From Amulumruptor sp947039275 (GTDB lineage: Bacteria; Bacteroidota; Bacteroidia; Bacteroidales; Muribaculaceae): 64,000 bases of DNA. Location: contig CAMQYL010000012.1 in the NCBI GenBank assembly GCA_947039275.1, forward strand, positions 1 to 64,000, in the 5' to 3' direction. Below, piece after piece: positions 7,666-16,103 of this stretch. The notes beneath the pieces are model-generated. The model was given only the letters and a program-made list of their open reading frames with translations. It did not search any database and was not told the DNA's origin. Positions within the stretch are counted from its first letter, which is position 1. Each line of letters opens with the position of its first letter. The translations under genes were made by a program, and so were the position numbers.

Positions 7666-9495
7666 ATGGAACTGCCCGAAAAGCCTCAGACCGTCCCTGT
7701 AGAGGGTGCTGAGAGCAACTTGAATCTTTCCTCAGAGACTGCTGTAGAGACACCTGCCGCTGTGTGTGAACCCACATCGCCTGCTGATATCAAGGATGCC
7801 CTGGCATCTGTCGCAGATGTCGTGGCTGCATTGGAGGCTCTTGCCGCCAAACCGGCTGAAGAAATCATGCCGGAGGATGCTGCGCGTCTGAAGCAGCAGT
7901 TTTATGCCATGCACAATGCCGCACAGCGGGCTGCCCGCGAGAAGTTTATCGCTGAGGGTTGCGCGCCTGAAGCCTATGTGTCTGAGGCAGATCCACAGGA
8001 AGAGCAGTTCAAAACCCTGATGAATGTCATCAAGGATAAGAAGGCAGCCATGCGTGCCGAGATAGAGCAGCAGCAGGCGCGTAACCTGACCGCCAAGAAG
8101 GAAATCATAGACCAGATCATAGCCATGGCATCTGATGCCGACAATGTCAACCGCCACTATCAGGCAGCCAAGGATCTCCAGGCAAAGTTCAAGGAGATAG
8201 GGGATGTTCCCCCGTCAGCCATGGCTGAGACATGGAAGGCATATCAGGATGCCGTGGAGCGTTTTTATGACCAGCTCAAAATCAATATGGAGCTGCGTGA
8301 CTATGATTTCAAGAAGAACCTTGCCGAGAAGCAGCAGATCATCGAGGAGGCTGAAAAGCTGACTGATGCTGCCGATGTGGTCGCTGCATTCCGCTCCTTG
8401 CAGACTCTTCATGACAAATGGCGTGTCATAGGGCCGGTTGCCAAAGACCTCCGTGAGGAAATCTGGGCGAAGTTCAAGGACGCTTCGGGCATCATAAACA
8501 AGCGTTACCAGGACTACTTTGAGGAACGAAAGGCGCGCGAACAGGAAAACGAGACAGCCAAGACCGCCCTGTGCGAGCGTGTCGAAGGCATGGACTTCTC
8601 CGCCAACAAAAACTATAGCGCATGGGATGAGATGACCAAGGCGGTCATCACTGCCCAGGAGGAGTGGAAGAAGCTCGGATTTGCTAATAAAAAGGTCAAC
8701 AACCAGCTTTTCGCACGTTTCCGCGAGGCTTGTGACAAGTTCTTTGCTGCCAAGGCTCAGTTCTTCAAGGACATGAAGGATGAATTGGCTGAGAATCTGC
8801 GCCGCAAGACTGCGCTTGCCGAGCGTGCCGAGGCTCTCAAAGAGAGCACCGAGTGGCAGAAAGCCTCCGAAGAACTCGTGGCTCTCCAAAAAGAATGGAA
8901 AACTATCGGAGCTGTGGCAAAGAAGCACAGCGATGCCATATGGAAACGCTTTCACGATGCCTGTGACTACTTCTTCGAACAGAAGAAGAAAGCTACGGGC
9001 AATACACGTGCTGCCGAACAGGCAAATCTTAAAGCGAAACTTGAGCTTATAGAGCGTCTTAAAGCCATCACTACCGAGATGCCGCGCGAAGAGGCGATAG
9101 CCCGTTTCAAGGAGGTGCAGGCTGAGTGGCCCGCGATAGGCCATGTGCCTTTCAAGGATAAGGACCGCATCTATGACACCTACCGCGAGCTCAACAATAA
9201 GCTCTACCGTGAGCTTGACATACGCGGCACCCAAGCCCGTATGGCTAATTTTGCCGAATCGATCGGCAATATCAGCGACAGTGACAAGCTCTATCGCGAG
9301 CGTGAGCGTCTGGCTCGCGCATGCGAGTCGCGCCGGAGCGAGCTGCACACATATGAAAACAACATGGGCTTCCTTTCGTCTAAGTCAAAGAACGGAGACC
9401 AGATGGTGCGCGAAATGCAACGCAAGATTTCGCGCCTGAAGGAGGATATAGCTTCGCTTGAGGAGAAGATAAAGCTTATAGACTCCAAAATCTGA
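7666..9495 (+). CDS. DUF349 domain-containing protein
   Basis: A 609-residue, highly charged, probably helical cytosolic protein. After an acidic, Ala/Pro-rich N-terminus (1 to about 70) come several repeats of the DUF349 type. The recurring pattern is a Trp-containing helix pair such as LQTLHDKWRVIGPVAKDLRE, AQEEWKKLGFANKKVNNQLF, LQKEWKTIGAVAKKHSDAIW and VQAEWPAIGHVPFKDKDRIY, each followed by a W/Y..F..A helix. The C-terminus (from about residue 545) is a predicted coiled coil. The function of DUF349 proteins is not established. It is divergent from dnaX, and downstream lies a REP pair. Confidence 0.88.
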   Translation: MELPEKPQTVPVEGAESNLNLSSETAVETPAAVCEPTSPADIKDALASVADVVAALEALAAKPAEEIMPEDAARLKQQFYAMHNAAQRAAREKFIAEGCAPEAYVSEADPQEEQFKTLMNVIKDKKAAMRAEIEQQQARNLTAKKEIIDQIIAMASDADNVNRHYQAAKDLQAKFKEIGDVPPSAMAETWKAYQDAVERFYDQLKINMELRDYDFKKNLAEKQQIIEEAEKLTDAADVVAAFRSLQTLHDKWRVIGPVAKDLREEIWAKFKDASGIINKRYQDYFEERKAREQENETAKTALCERVEGMDFSANKNYSAWDEMTKAVITAQEEWKKLGFANKKVNNQLFARFREACDKFFAAKAQFFKDMKDELAENLRRKTALAERAEALKESTEWQKASEELVALQKEWKTIGAVAKKHSDAIWKRFHDACDYFFEQKKKATGNTRAAEQANLKAKLELIERLKAITTEMPREEAIARFKEVQAEWPAIGHVPFKDKDRIYDTYRELNNKLYRELDIRGTQARMANFAESIGNISDSDKLYRERERLARACESRRSELHTYENNMGFLSSKSKNGDQMVREMQRKISRLKEDIASLEEKIKLIDSKI

Positions 9496-9550
9496 GGCAC
9501 AGCCTCTCGCCTCTGGGTCTTTTAAGGCTGATAACCAAAGCTTCTACATT

Positions 9551-9623
9551 TGTAGGGACATGCCTTTGGCATGTTGAATGAAATACTCTTGATACTCATA
9601 CATGCCAAAGGCATGTCCCTACA
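9551..9623. repeat. REP inverted pair (REPIN-like)
   Basis: Two perfect 24-nt inverted arms (9551-9574 and 9600-9623) with a 25-nt spacer. Each arm holds the core ACATGCC-TTT-GGCATGT next to GTAG. It lies between the DUF349 gene and the sugar-phosphate transferase gene. The remaining DNA of 9496-9763 shows nothing else clear. Confidence 0.85.
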
Positions 9624-9763
9624 GATAATCAGCTGGAAACTCTCAAATGCATCAGCCATACATGAAGACACAGTTTGTTTTTGGAAAATTGCTAATAATT
9701 ATGCTACCTCTTAACGTATTTTAACGTGGGGGGGGTAAATGACTAAATATAATCATCATATAG

Positions 9764-11170
9764 ATGACTACACCGACCAATCTAACATCAACACATTATA
9801 GCCATTACTTGCCCCATGTCGGTTGGGCATTGGACTTGGCTATGTACAACCTTGTCTACTATCTCATTGTGGGATTGTGGTGGGATGCACCCATATTGTC
9901 CAATGCCACATCATGGATCTTATTTAATCTCGTGGCAGTGATAGTCGTAGGACGCACTACCAACAACACTATCCACTCTCGTACCACAAGTTCGGAACGC
10001 GTGTTTAACCGCATCGTCTCTGAGGTGTTGCTGCATGCATTCATATTCGTGACGGTGCTGTATCTGATGGGTAATACCAATGTGGCATGGCAGGCTTTGA
10101 TGTTGTTTTATGTAGCCCTGTTCTGGGGGCTGCTTTTGGAACGTTTCGCCCTGCGTGGATTTGTGCATAAGATGCGCACGATGGGGCGTAACACCTCTAC
10201 GGTAGTGATTGTGGGGCACGGTTATGCCACAGAACGTCTGTTCAAGATGCTGCATGATACCAAAGAGCTTGGTTACCGCATAGCCGGTGTATTCTCGGCG
10301 GTGGTGCCTGATGAATCAAGCCGCATAAGGAAATACTACCGTGGGGAGGTATCCACCCTTGAAGCTTTCCTTGCCGAAAACCATGTAGATGAGATTTTCT
10401 ACAGTTCCGAGTCGCCGGAAGCCGATGAAATCACGCGTGTTGCCCGTATGGCAGAGTTGAGGATGCAGCGTTTCTTCTTCGTCCCGCAGATTCCACGTCA
10501 GCTTCAGGGTAAATTCTACGCCGTGCCGATGGGTTCCATACCTGTCATGTCGCTGCAGGATACGCCGCTTAAATCACGCATCAACCGCTTTATCAAGCGG
10601 GCATTTGATCTGACTGTTTCATCTGTGGTGCTGGTGCTGTCGCCCATCGTATATATTCCGGTGGCGATCGCCATCAAGATGTCATCGCCCGGACCGGTCT
10701 TTTTCAAGCAGAAGCGCACCGGACTGTATGGCAATGACTTCTATTGCTATAAATTCCGCACCATGAAGGTCAATGTCGATGCCGACAAGGTGCAGGCTAC
10801 AAAGGATGATCCCCGCAAGACACGCGTGGGAGAGTTTCTGCGTCATACATCTATCGACGAACTGCCGCAGTTCCTTAATGTATTCAAGGGCGAGATGTCC
10901 ATAGTGGGTCCGCGTCCCCATATGCTGAAGCATACGGAGGAGTATAGCCAGCTGATTAATACATACATGGTGCGCCATGCTGTCAAGCCCGGTATCACCG
11001 GATGGGCACAGGTGACAGGATACCGCGGTCAGACCGAAGAGCTATGGCAGATGGAAGGCCGCGTGGAGCGCGATATCTGGTATATCGAGCACTGGAGCTT
11101 CGCCCTCGACCTCAAAATCATGGCATTGACTGTCATCAACGCAGTCAAAGGCGAAGAGCAAGCATTCTGA
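9764..11170 (+). CDS. Polyprenyl-phosphate sugar phosphotransferase (WcaJ/UDP-glucose lipid carrier type)
   Basis: A 468-residue membrane enzyme that would start a polysaccharide repeat by moving a sugar-1-phosphate from UDP-sugar to undecaprenyl phosphate. The N-terminal third has about four to five membrane helices. Residues about 140-260 form a nucleotide-binding-like fold (VVIVGHGYATERL). The C-terminal bacterial sugar-transferase domain (about 280-468) shows SPGPVFFKQKRTG, FRTMK, TSIDELPQFLNVFKGEMSIVGPRPH and PGITGWAQV. The DE and PRP motifs of the catalytic site are present. The next gene, 12 bp on, makes or modifies a UDP-sugar-derived precursor, so the pair may serve an exopolysaccharide or capsule. 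The usual flippase and polymerase genes are absent here. Confidence 0.9.
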   Translation: MTTPTNLTSTHYSHYLPHVGWALDLAMYNLVYYLIVGLWWDAPILSNATSWILFNLVAVIVVGRTTNNTIHSRTTSSERVFNRIVSEVLLHAFIFVTVLYLMGNTNVAWQALMLFYVALFWGLLLERFALRGFVHKMRTMGRNTSTVVIVGHGYATERLFKMLHDTKELGYRIAGVFSAVVPDESSRIRKYYRGEVSTLEAFLAENHVDEIFYSSESPEADEITRVARMAELRMQRFFFVPQIPRQLQGKFYAVPMGSIPVMSLQDTPLKSRINRFIKRAFDLTVSSVVLVLSPIVYIPVAIAIKMSSPGPVFFKQKRTGLYGNDFYCYKFRTMKVNVDADKVQATKDDPRKTRVGEFLRHTSIDELPQFLNVFKGEMSIVGPRPHMLKHTEEYSQLINTYMVRHAVKPGITGWAQVTGYRGQTEELWQMEGRVERDIWYIEHWSFALDLKIMALTVINAVKGEEQAF

Positions 11171-11182
11171 TCCACACATGAG

Positions 11183-12301
11183 ATGAAACGCATAGCCTTC
11201 ATTACCGGGACCCGCGCGGAGTGGGGGCTTCTCAGCCCTGTCGCCAAGGCTCTTGCAGCCACAGCGGGCGTTGAGGTCAAAATCATCGCGACCAACATGC
11301 ATCTGATGCCGCGTTACGGTAATACGGTGGATGAAATAGTGGCTGACGGTTTTAATGTGGCGGAGCGTGTGCCGATGGATGAGACTGACGGCTCTGAACT
11401 TCAGACTGTTGACGTCATGGCGCAGTGTCTACGAGGCATGGCTGAAGCGTTTGACCGTCTGAAACCTGACCGTGTTGTCATACTCGGCGACCGCTTCGAG
11501 ATGCTTTCGGCGGCTACGGCGGCATTGATGATGCGCATCCCCATCATCCATATTGCAGGCGGAGAGACTACGCTCGGAGCGATAGATGACAGCATACGCC
11601 ACGCTATCACTCAGATGTCATCGCTTCATCTGACGGCTACCGAGCCTTATCGTCAGCGTGTCATAGCTATGGGCGCGTCACCAGAGCGTGTCATAAATAC
11701 CGGCGCGATAGGGGTGTACAATGCGCTCAACGAGCCGTTGATGAGCCGTGAAGAACTTGCCGCAAGCGTGGGTATGGCCTTTGAGCGCCCTACGCTATTA
11801 GTGACATATCATGCCGCTACTGCCGATGAGCGCAGCCCGTTGGAACAGTTCCAGTCTCTGCTCGACGCGCTTGACCGCCATGAAGAAGCAGATGTGCTGA
11901 TTACTTACCCTAACAACGACCCTCGTGGAGGAGGTCTGGTCGAGCTGATAGAGCGTTGGGTGGCTGCCAACAGCCATCGGGCTGTTGGTATCCCGTCATT
12001 GGGCAAGACTCGTTATCTGTCAGCATTGAGATATGTGGATGCAGTAGTCGGCAACAGCTCAAGCGGCATAGTGGAAGTGCCCTCAATGCACATACCTACC
12101 GTCAATATCGGTACGCGCCAGCAGGGACGCATCGCCGGTGAGTCCGTCATACACTGCGGAGTGACAGCCGATGAGATAGACCGCGCCATAGCCTATGCGC
12201 TGAGCGATGAGGGAAAAGAGAAAGCCCGCTCCGCATCAAATCCCTATTATCAGCCCGACACCCTCGGCATCATGGTCAAGGCAATCACCGACAGCCTGTA
12301 A
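11183..12301 (+). CDS. neuC: UDP-N-acetylglucosamine 2-epimerase (hydrolysing), NeuC-like
   Basis: A 372-residue cytosolic protein of the hydrolysing UDP-GlcNAc 2-epimerase group, which releases UDP and a ManNAc-type sugar as the first step toward sialic, legionaminic or related acids. Seen in the sequence: ITGTRAEWGLLSPVAKAL at the N-terminus, VVILGDRFEMLSAATAALM, IHIAGGETTLGAIDDSIRHAITQMSSLHL, then VVGNSSSGIVEVPSMHIPTVNIGTRQQGR in the UDP-binding half. No sialic-acid synthase or cytidylyltransferase is nearby, so the end product is unknown. WecB-type non-hydrolysing epimerase is less likely given the TRAEWGLL start. It lies 12 bp after the sugar-phosphate transferase, in one operon. Confidence 0.88.
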   Translation: MKRIAFITGTRAEWGLLSPVAKALAATAGVEVKIIATNMHLMPRYGNTVDEIVADGFNVAERVPMDETDGSELQTVDVMAQCLRGMAEAFDRLKPDRVVILGDRFEMLSAATAALMMRIPIIHIAGGETTLGAIDDSIRHAITQMSSLHLTATEPYRQRVIAMGASPERVINTGAIGVYNALNEPLMSREELAASVGMAFERPTLLVTYHAATADERSPLEQFQSLLDALDRHEEADVLITYPNNDPRGGGLVELIERWVAANSHRAVGIPSLGKTRYLSALRYVDAVVGNSSSGIVEVPSMHIPTVNIGTRQQGRIAGESVIHCGVTADEIDRAIAYALSDEGKEKARSASNPYYQPDTLGIMVKAITDSL

Positions 12302-12307
12302 ATTCCT

Positions 12308-12343
12308 ATAAATCTTATAAGACTTATAAAACTTATAAGAATT
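12308..12343. repeat. 9-bp tandem repeat array 2
   Basis: Four exact-length units: ATAAATCTT, ATAAGACTT, ATAAAACTT, ATAAGAATT. It fills the gap between the converging neuC-like and priA genes, and its last unit overlaps the priA stop codon. Confidence 0.88.
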
Positions 12344-14825
12344 ACATCGGATCCACATCATAATATATCACAGCCGATTTCATATCGGGATACATCGAGT
12401 GCATCAGATTGCGCAGGTCAAGGAGCAGTTTGCGTACCTTTGACATGGATGCGCTTGTCTCCACTTTGAGCATTATGCAGCGGATATAGAGCTGCTGGAT
12501 GCGTCCTATCGGCGGTTCCTGGGGACCTTGTACACGGTCGCCGAACAGTTGTCGCAGCTGCACTCCGTAGGCATCAGCCAGCAGCTTGACTGCCTCGAGG
12601 TTGCGATGCTTGATGTATATGCGTATGAGTTTGGTAAACGGAGGGTAATGGTAGGCTTGCCTCTCGGCTATGGCGTAGTCATAGAATCCCTTGTAGTCGT
12701 GGCTGACGATGTATTGGAATATCTCGTGCGCAGGATTGAGGGTCTGCACAGTGACTGTGCCGGGCGTATCGGCAGAGCGTCGTCCGGCTCTGCCTGCCAC
12801 CTGCGAGATCATGTTGAAGGCGCGTTCGTCGCTCCGATAGTCGGGGAAATTGATGATGCTGTCGGCGTTGACCACCACCACGGTATCTACACCGCCGAAA
12901 TCCAACCCTTTGGAGACCATCTGAGTGCCTATGAGTATGTCGCCTTTGCCCGATGAGAAATCCTGGATGATATTGTCATATCCGGCTTTGTTGCGTGTGG
13001 TGTCAAGGTCCATGCGCAGTATCCGTGCCTGGGGGAAAGCGTCTGTAACCTCCTCCTCCACGCGCTCCGAGCCATAGCCTATAACCTCTATGGCTGGTTC
13101 ATGGCATGCAGGACACACCGATGGGAGCTGACGGGTGGCACCGCAGTAGTGGCATACGAGCAGGCCGCGTGAGCGGTGGTAGGTCATCGCCACGTCGCAG
13201 TTGTGGCATCGTGGTATGTTGGCGCACATGCGGCATCGTGCCACCGGGGCGAATCCGCGGCGGTTGATGAATACTATCGCCTGATGTCCGCGCCCTATGG
13301 CTTCGGAAACAAGTGCATGGCTTCGCGCCGACAACGCACCCTGTGCCAGCCCCTTTTTGCGGGCATCACCCATGTCGACTATCTCTATGCGTGGCAAGGT
13401 CGCTCCCTGGTACCGCTCCGAGAGTGTGACAAGTCCGTATTTGCCGCCTGTAGTGGCTTTGTAATATGTTTCTACCGAAGGGGTAGCACTGCCGAGGAGC
13501 ACTTTGGCTCCGTGCATGACTGCGAGCACTATGGCGGCATCACGGGCGTTATAGCGCGGTGCTGGATCCTGCTGTTTGTAGCTGGTCTCGTGTTCCTCGT
13601 CCACTATGACGAGTCCGAGATTGGAAAAAGGCAGGAACACCGAAGTCCTCGCGCCGAGAATCACCCGTGGCGAGCCGTCATGCAGCAGGGTGTTCCAATG
13701 CTCCACACGCACATTGTCGGAAAATTTACTGTGGTAGACCATCACCTTGTCGCCGAATACTTTCTGTAACCTGTGGCTCAGTTGGGTCGTGAGGGCAATC
13801 TCAGGCACGAGCATCAGCACCTGTTTGCCCTGACGGAGCGCATAGTCGATGAGGTGGATATATATCTCCGTCTTGCCGCTTGATGTCACACCGTGGAGCA
13901 ATGTGGTGTTGTGGATCATCCATGACTGGTGTATCTCAGAGAGGGCTTTTGACTGCGGTTCGCTCAGCTTGGGAAGCTCGGGGGAGACGATGCCTGAGTA
14001 TTTGAAGCGGTCGATGGTCTTGCGGTATATCTCCACGATACCCTTGTCGCTCAATGCCTTGATGATGGCTGTGGTAACGTCGGCATGCTCTATGAGGGCA
14101 GCCCGTGACACCTCTTTGGGCGGCTCTGACTGGCGGTTGAATTCGGAGAGTTGTATGAGGTTCTGCAACGCTGTCTCCTGTTTGTGGGCGCCTTTGACCT
14201 TTGAAAATGCCTCGGCAAGAGCTGCCATGTCGCCATTGGGGAAGTTGAGGCGCACATACATCTCCTGAAGAGGGCGGTATCGTTCGATAAGTCGCTCCGA
14301 GATGATGATAGCCCCTTTCTGGAGCAGGGTGGAGGTGGTGCGGGCGAGATGCTTGAGTCCGGCGGCTTTCTCTATGTCAGCCATGGTCATGCGTTTGTCA
14401 AAGTGGCTGAGCACCTGGATGACTATCGCTTCGCGCTCATTGAGAGGGTATTCCGGATCTTCCTCGTAGTCGGGATTAAGCTCAATGAAGGTTTCGCTCT
14501 CCAATTTCAGACCCGAAGGCACGGCTGCGCGGTACACGTCTCCTACAGAGCAGAGATAGTAGTCGGCAAGCCACTGCCAGTGCTTCAGCTGCGGATATCG
14601 CACTATCGGGTCGCCGTTGTCAAGCACCATTGCGATGGGCTTGGTGTCAAATCCTTCGGGTTGCAAGGGGGTGACAGACACCACGATGCCCGTGTAGAAG
14701 CGCCTCAGACCGAATGGCACGATGACGCGGCATCCCGGCTTGACTGCCGAGGCGTGCTCTTCAGGTATTTCATATGTGAACGTGCCGGCAATAGGCACAG
14801 GCATCAGCACTTCGGCAAACTTCAT
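12342..14825 (-). CDS. priA: Primosomal protein N' (replication restart helicase)
   Basis: An 827-residue protein from the chosen start MKFAEVLMPVPIAGTFTYEI. The frame stays open 48 codons upstream, but those codons run through the REP pair and are not PriA-like. PriA reloads the replisome at stalled forks. Seen in order: the 3'-end-binding N-terminal domain, Walker A (GVTSSGKTEIYIHL), the DEEH box, the zinc module with cysteines in CRMCANIPRCHNCDVAMTYH, CHYCG and CPAC, and helicase motifs ending in ISQVAGRAGR. It has a promoter box at 14998-15005, about 170 bp upstream. The leader holds a REP inverted pair almost identical to that of dnaX. Confidence 0.95.
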   Translation of the reverse strand: MKFAEVLMPVPIAGTFTYEIPEEHASAVKPGCRVIVPFGLRRFYTGIVVSVTPLQPEGFDTKPIAMVLDNGDPIVRYPQLKHWQWLADYYLCSVGDVYRAAVPSGLKLESETFIELNPDYEEDPEYPLNEREAIVIQVLSHFDKRMTMADIEKAAGLKHLARTTSTLLQKGAIIISERLIERYRPLQEMYVRLNFPNGDMAALAEAFSKVKGAHKQETALQNLIQLSEFNRQSEPPKEVSRAALIEHADVTTAIIKALSDKGIVEIYRKTIDRFKYSGIVSPELPKLSEPQSKALSEIHQSWMIHNTTLLHGVTSSGKTEIYIHLIDYALRQGKQVLMLVPEIALTTQLSHRLQKVFGDKVMVYHSKFSDNVRVEHWNTLLHDGSPRVILGARTSVFLPFSNLGLVIVDEEHETSYKQQDPAPRYNARDAAIVLAVMHGAKVLLGSATPSVETYYKATTGGKYGLVTLSERYQGATLPRIEIVDMGDARKKGLAQGALSARSHALVSEAIGRGHQAIVFINRRGFAPVARCRMCANIPRCHNCDVAMTYHRSRGLLVCHYCGATRQLPSVCPACHEPAIEVIGYGSERVEEEVTDAFPQARILRMDLDTTRNKAGYDNIIQDFSSGKGDILIGTQMVSKGLDFGGVDTVVVVNADSIINFPDYRSDERAFNMISQVAGRAGRRSADTPGTVTVQTLNPAHEIFQYIVSHDYKGFYDYAIAERQAYHYPPFTKLIRIYIKHRNLEAVKLLADAYGVQLRQLFGDRVQGPQEPPIGRIQQLYIRCIMLKVETSASMSKVRKLLLDLRNLMHSMYPDMKSAVIYYDVDPM

Positions 14826-14880
14826 GTGGCTTCGGTGGTTATAATCCAGACAGTTGACATTATGTTGGAGACATGAGAAC

Positions 14881-14951
14881 GTAGGGACGCGGCGTGCCGC
14901 GTCATCAAATGGCATCGCCTGATGCGATGACGCGGCACGCCGCGTCCCTAC
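14881..14951. repeat. REP inverted pair (REPIN-like) in the priA leader
   Basis: Two perfect 26-nt inverted arms (14881-14906, 14926-14951) around a 19-nt spacer. The core and arm sequence are the same as in the dnaX-leader pair. It lies between the priA -7 box (14998-15005) and the priA ATG (14825). Confidence 0.87.
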
Positions 14952-14997
14952 AAACTTACAATCTGACAAATGGACTGCAATGGTGGTTAGTGAGATA

Positions 14998-15005
14998 CAA
15001 AGATA
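14998..15005 (-). promoter_or_regulatory. -7 promoter box of priA
   Basis: TATCTTTG on the minus strand. It gives priA a leader of roughly 165 nt containing the REP pair, and supports a start well downstream of the box. Confidence 0.55.
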
Positions 15006-15019
15006 GCGAAAAAAATGAG

Positions 15020-15027
15020 TAACTTTG
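15020..15027 (+). promoter_or_regulatory. -7 promoter box of the first EamA transporter gene
   Basis: TAACTTTG fits TAnnTTTG. It overlaps the first codons of the longest frame (ATG at 15015), so the true start is more likely the ATG at 15036, 8 bp after the box. The priA and EamA boxes are back to back, 14 bp apart. Confidence 0.55.
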
Positions 15028-15035
15028 TCGTAGAG

Positions 15036-15974
15036 ATGACTACATCAGCTAAAACCAGAGGATATATATTTGCGGCAGTAGCAGCTGCCACCTACGGCAT
15101 GAACCCGCTGTTTGCTCTCCCGCTCTATGCCGACGGGATGAATGCTGACTCGGTGCTGCTGTTCAGGTATCTCATGGCTATGCCTGTGCTGGCGGTGATG
15201 CTCCGCCTACGTGGACACCGCTTTTCGGGGCTGACGCGTCGCCAGCTCGGAGCTGTAGCAGTCCTCGGCATCGTGATGGCTCTGTCATCTTTGCTGCTGT
15301 TTCTGAGCTACAACTACATGGAAGCCGGGATTGCCTCGACCATACTTTTCGTCTATCCGATCATGGTGGCTGCCATAGGCGTAGTGTGCTTTCATGAGAA
15401 GCTGACTGCGATGACGGTGCTGTGCATAGCGTTGGCAGTCGGAGGTATCGCTCTGCTTTATACCGGAGGGGAGGACGGTGCCACACTGTCGGCTGTAGGG
15501 ACATTGATAGTCATAGCCTCGGCATTGTCATATTCCATCTATATCGTCGGGGTCAACAGGCCTATACTCCATGGCGTAGCCACGTTGAGGCTGACGTTTT
15601 ATCTGCTTGGATTCGGCTCGCTGCTGTTCATAGCCAGAGTGTCGGCGATGGGCAATCTCACTGTACCGACACACTGGACCATGTGGGGCAATCTGTTATG
15701 CCTGGCGCTCTTCCCCACGGTCATCTCATTTATCTGCACCACCAAGGCCGTCCAGTATATCGGTGCTACACCCACAGCCATCCTCGGGGCTTTGGAGCCT
15801 GTCACGGCTGTGATCATAGGAATCTGCGTATTCGGTGAGACCCTTACCCCCGGTGAGACCCTCGGACTCGTGTTGATCATCGCCGCCGTCACCTTCGTGG
15901 TGGCAGGCGGCAGCATCACCGCCCCTCTCGTCCGCTTCCGCAAGCTCTTCCCGCGCATCCTCCACCGCCAATGA
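15036..15974 (+). CDS. EamA/DMT family transporter
   Basis: About 312 residues from the ATG at 15036; an ATG at 15015 would add seven residues but lies before the promoter box. Ten predicted membrane helices in two EamA halves. The first half ends near LYTGGED, and the second begins at TLSAVGTLIVIASALSYSIYIV. The typical closing segment LGALEPVTAVIIGICVFGETLTPGE is clear. These inner-membrane carriers export or import small metabolites; the substrate is unknown. The C-terminal tail is basic (RFRKLFPRILHRQ). It is divergent from priA with a shared promoter region. Confidence 0.88.
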   Translation: MTTSAKTRGYIFAAVAAATYGMNPLFALPLYADGMNADSVLLFRYLMAMPVLAVMLRLRGHRFSGLTRRQLGAVAVLGIVMALSSLLLFLSYNYMEAGIASTILFVYPIMVAAIGVVCFHEKLTAMTVLCIALAVGGIALLYTGGEDGATLSAVGTLIVIASALSYSIYIVGVNRPILHGVATLRLTFYLLGFGSLLFIARVSAMGNLTVPTHWTMWGNLLCLALFPTVISFICTTKAVQYIGATPTAILGALEPVTAVIIGICVFGETLTPGETLGLVLIIAAVTFVVAGGSITAPLVRFRKLFPRILHRQ

Positions 15975-16103
15975 CAGGTTGCGGCAGAAATCGTTTGGGG
16001 CAACGCATTGATATTTTGAAAATTATTGCGATATTTGCAGCGTCAAATAATAGGCACATATATATTTAATCTAATAGGACAACTTAGAGTCTAAAAAAGA
16101 ACA

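Noticed and set aside
8215..9348. 377-codon open frame opposite the DUF349 gene
   Set aside because: It mirrors the codon bias of the coding strand (Leu/Phe-rich) and resembles no protein family.
14826..14969. N-terminal extension of PriA (48 more codons)
   Set aside because: It is translated REP sequence and non-conserved DNA. The PriA fold starts at MKFAEVLMPVP.
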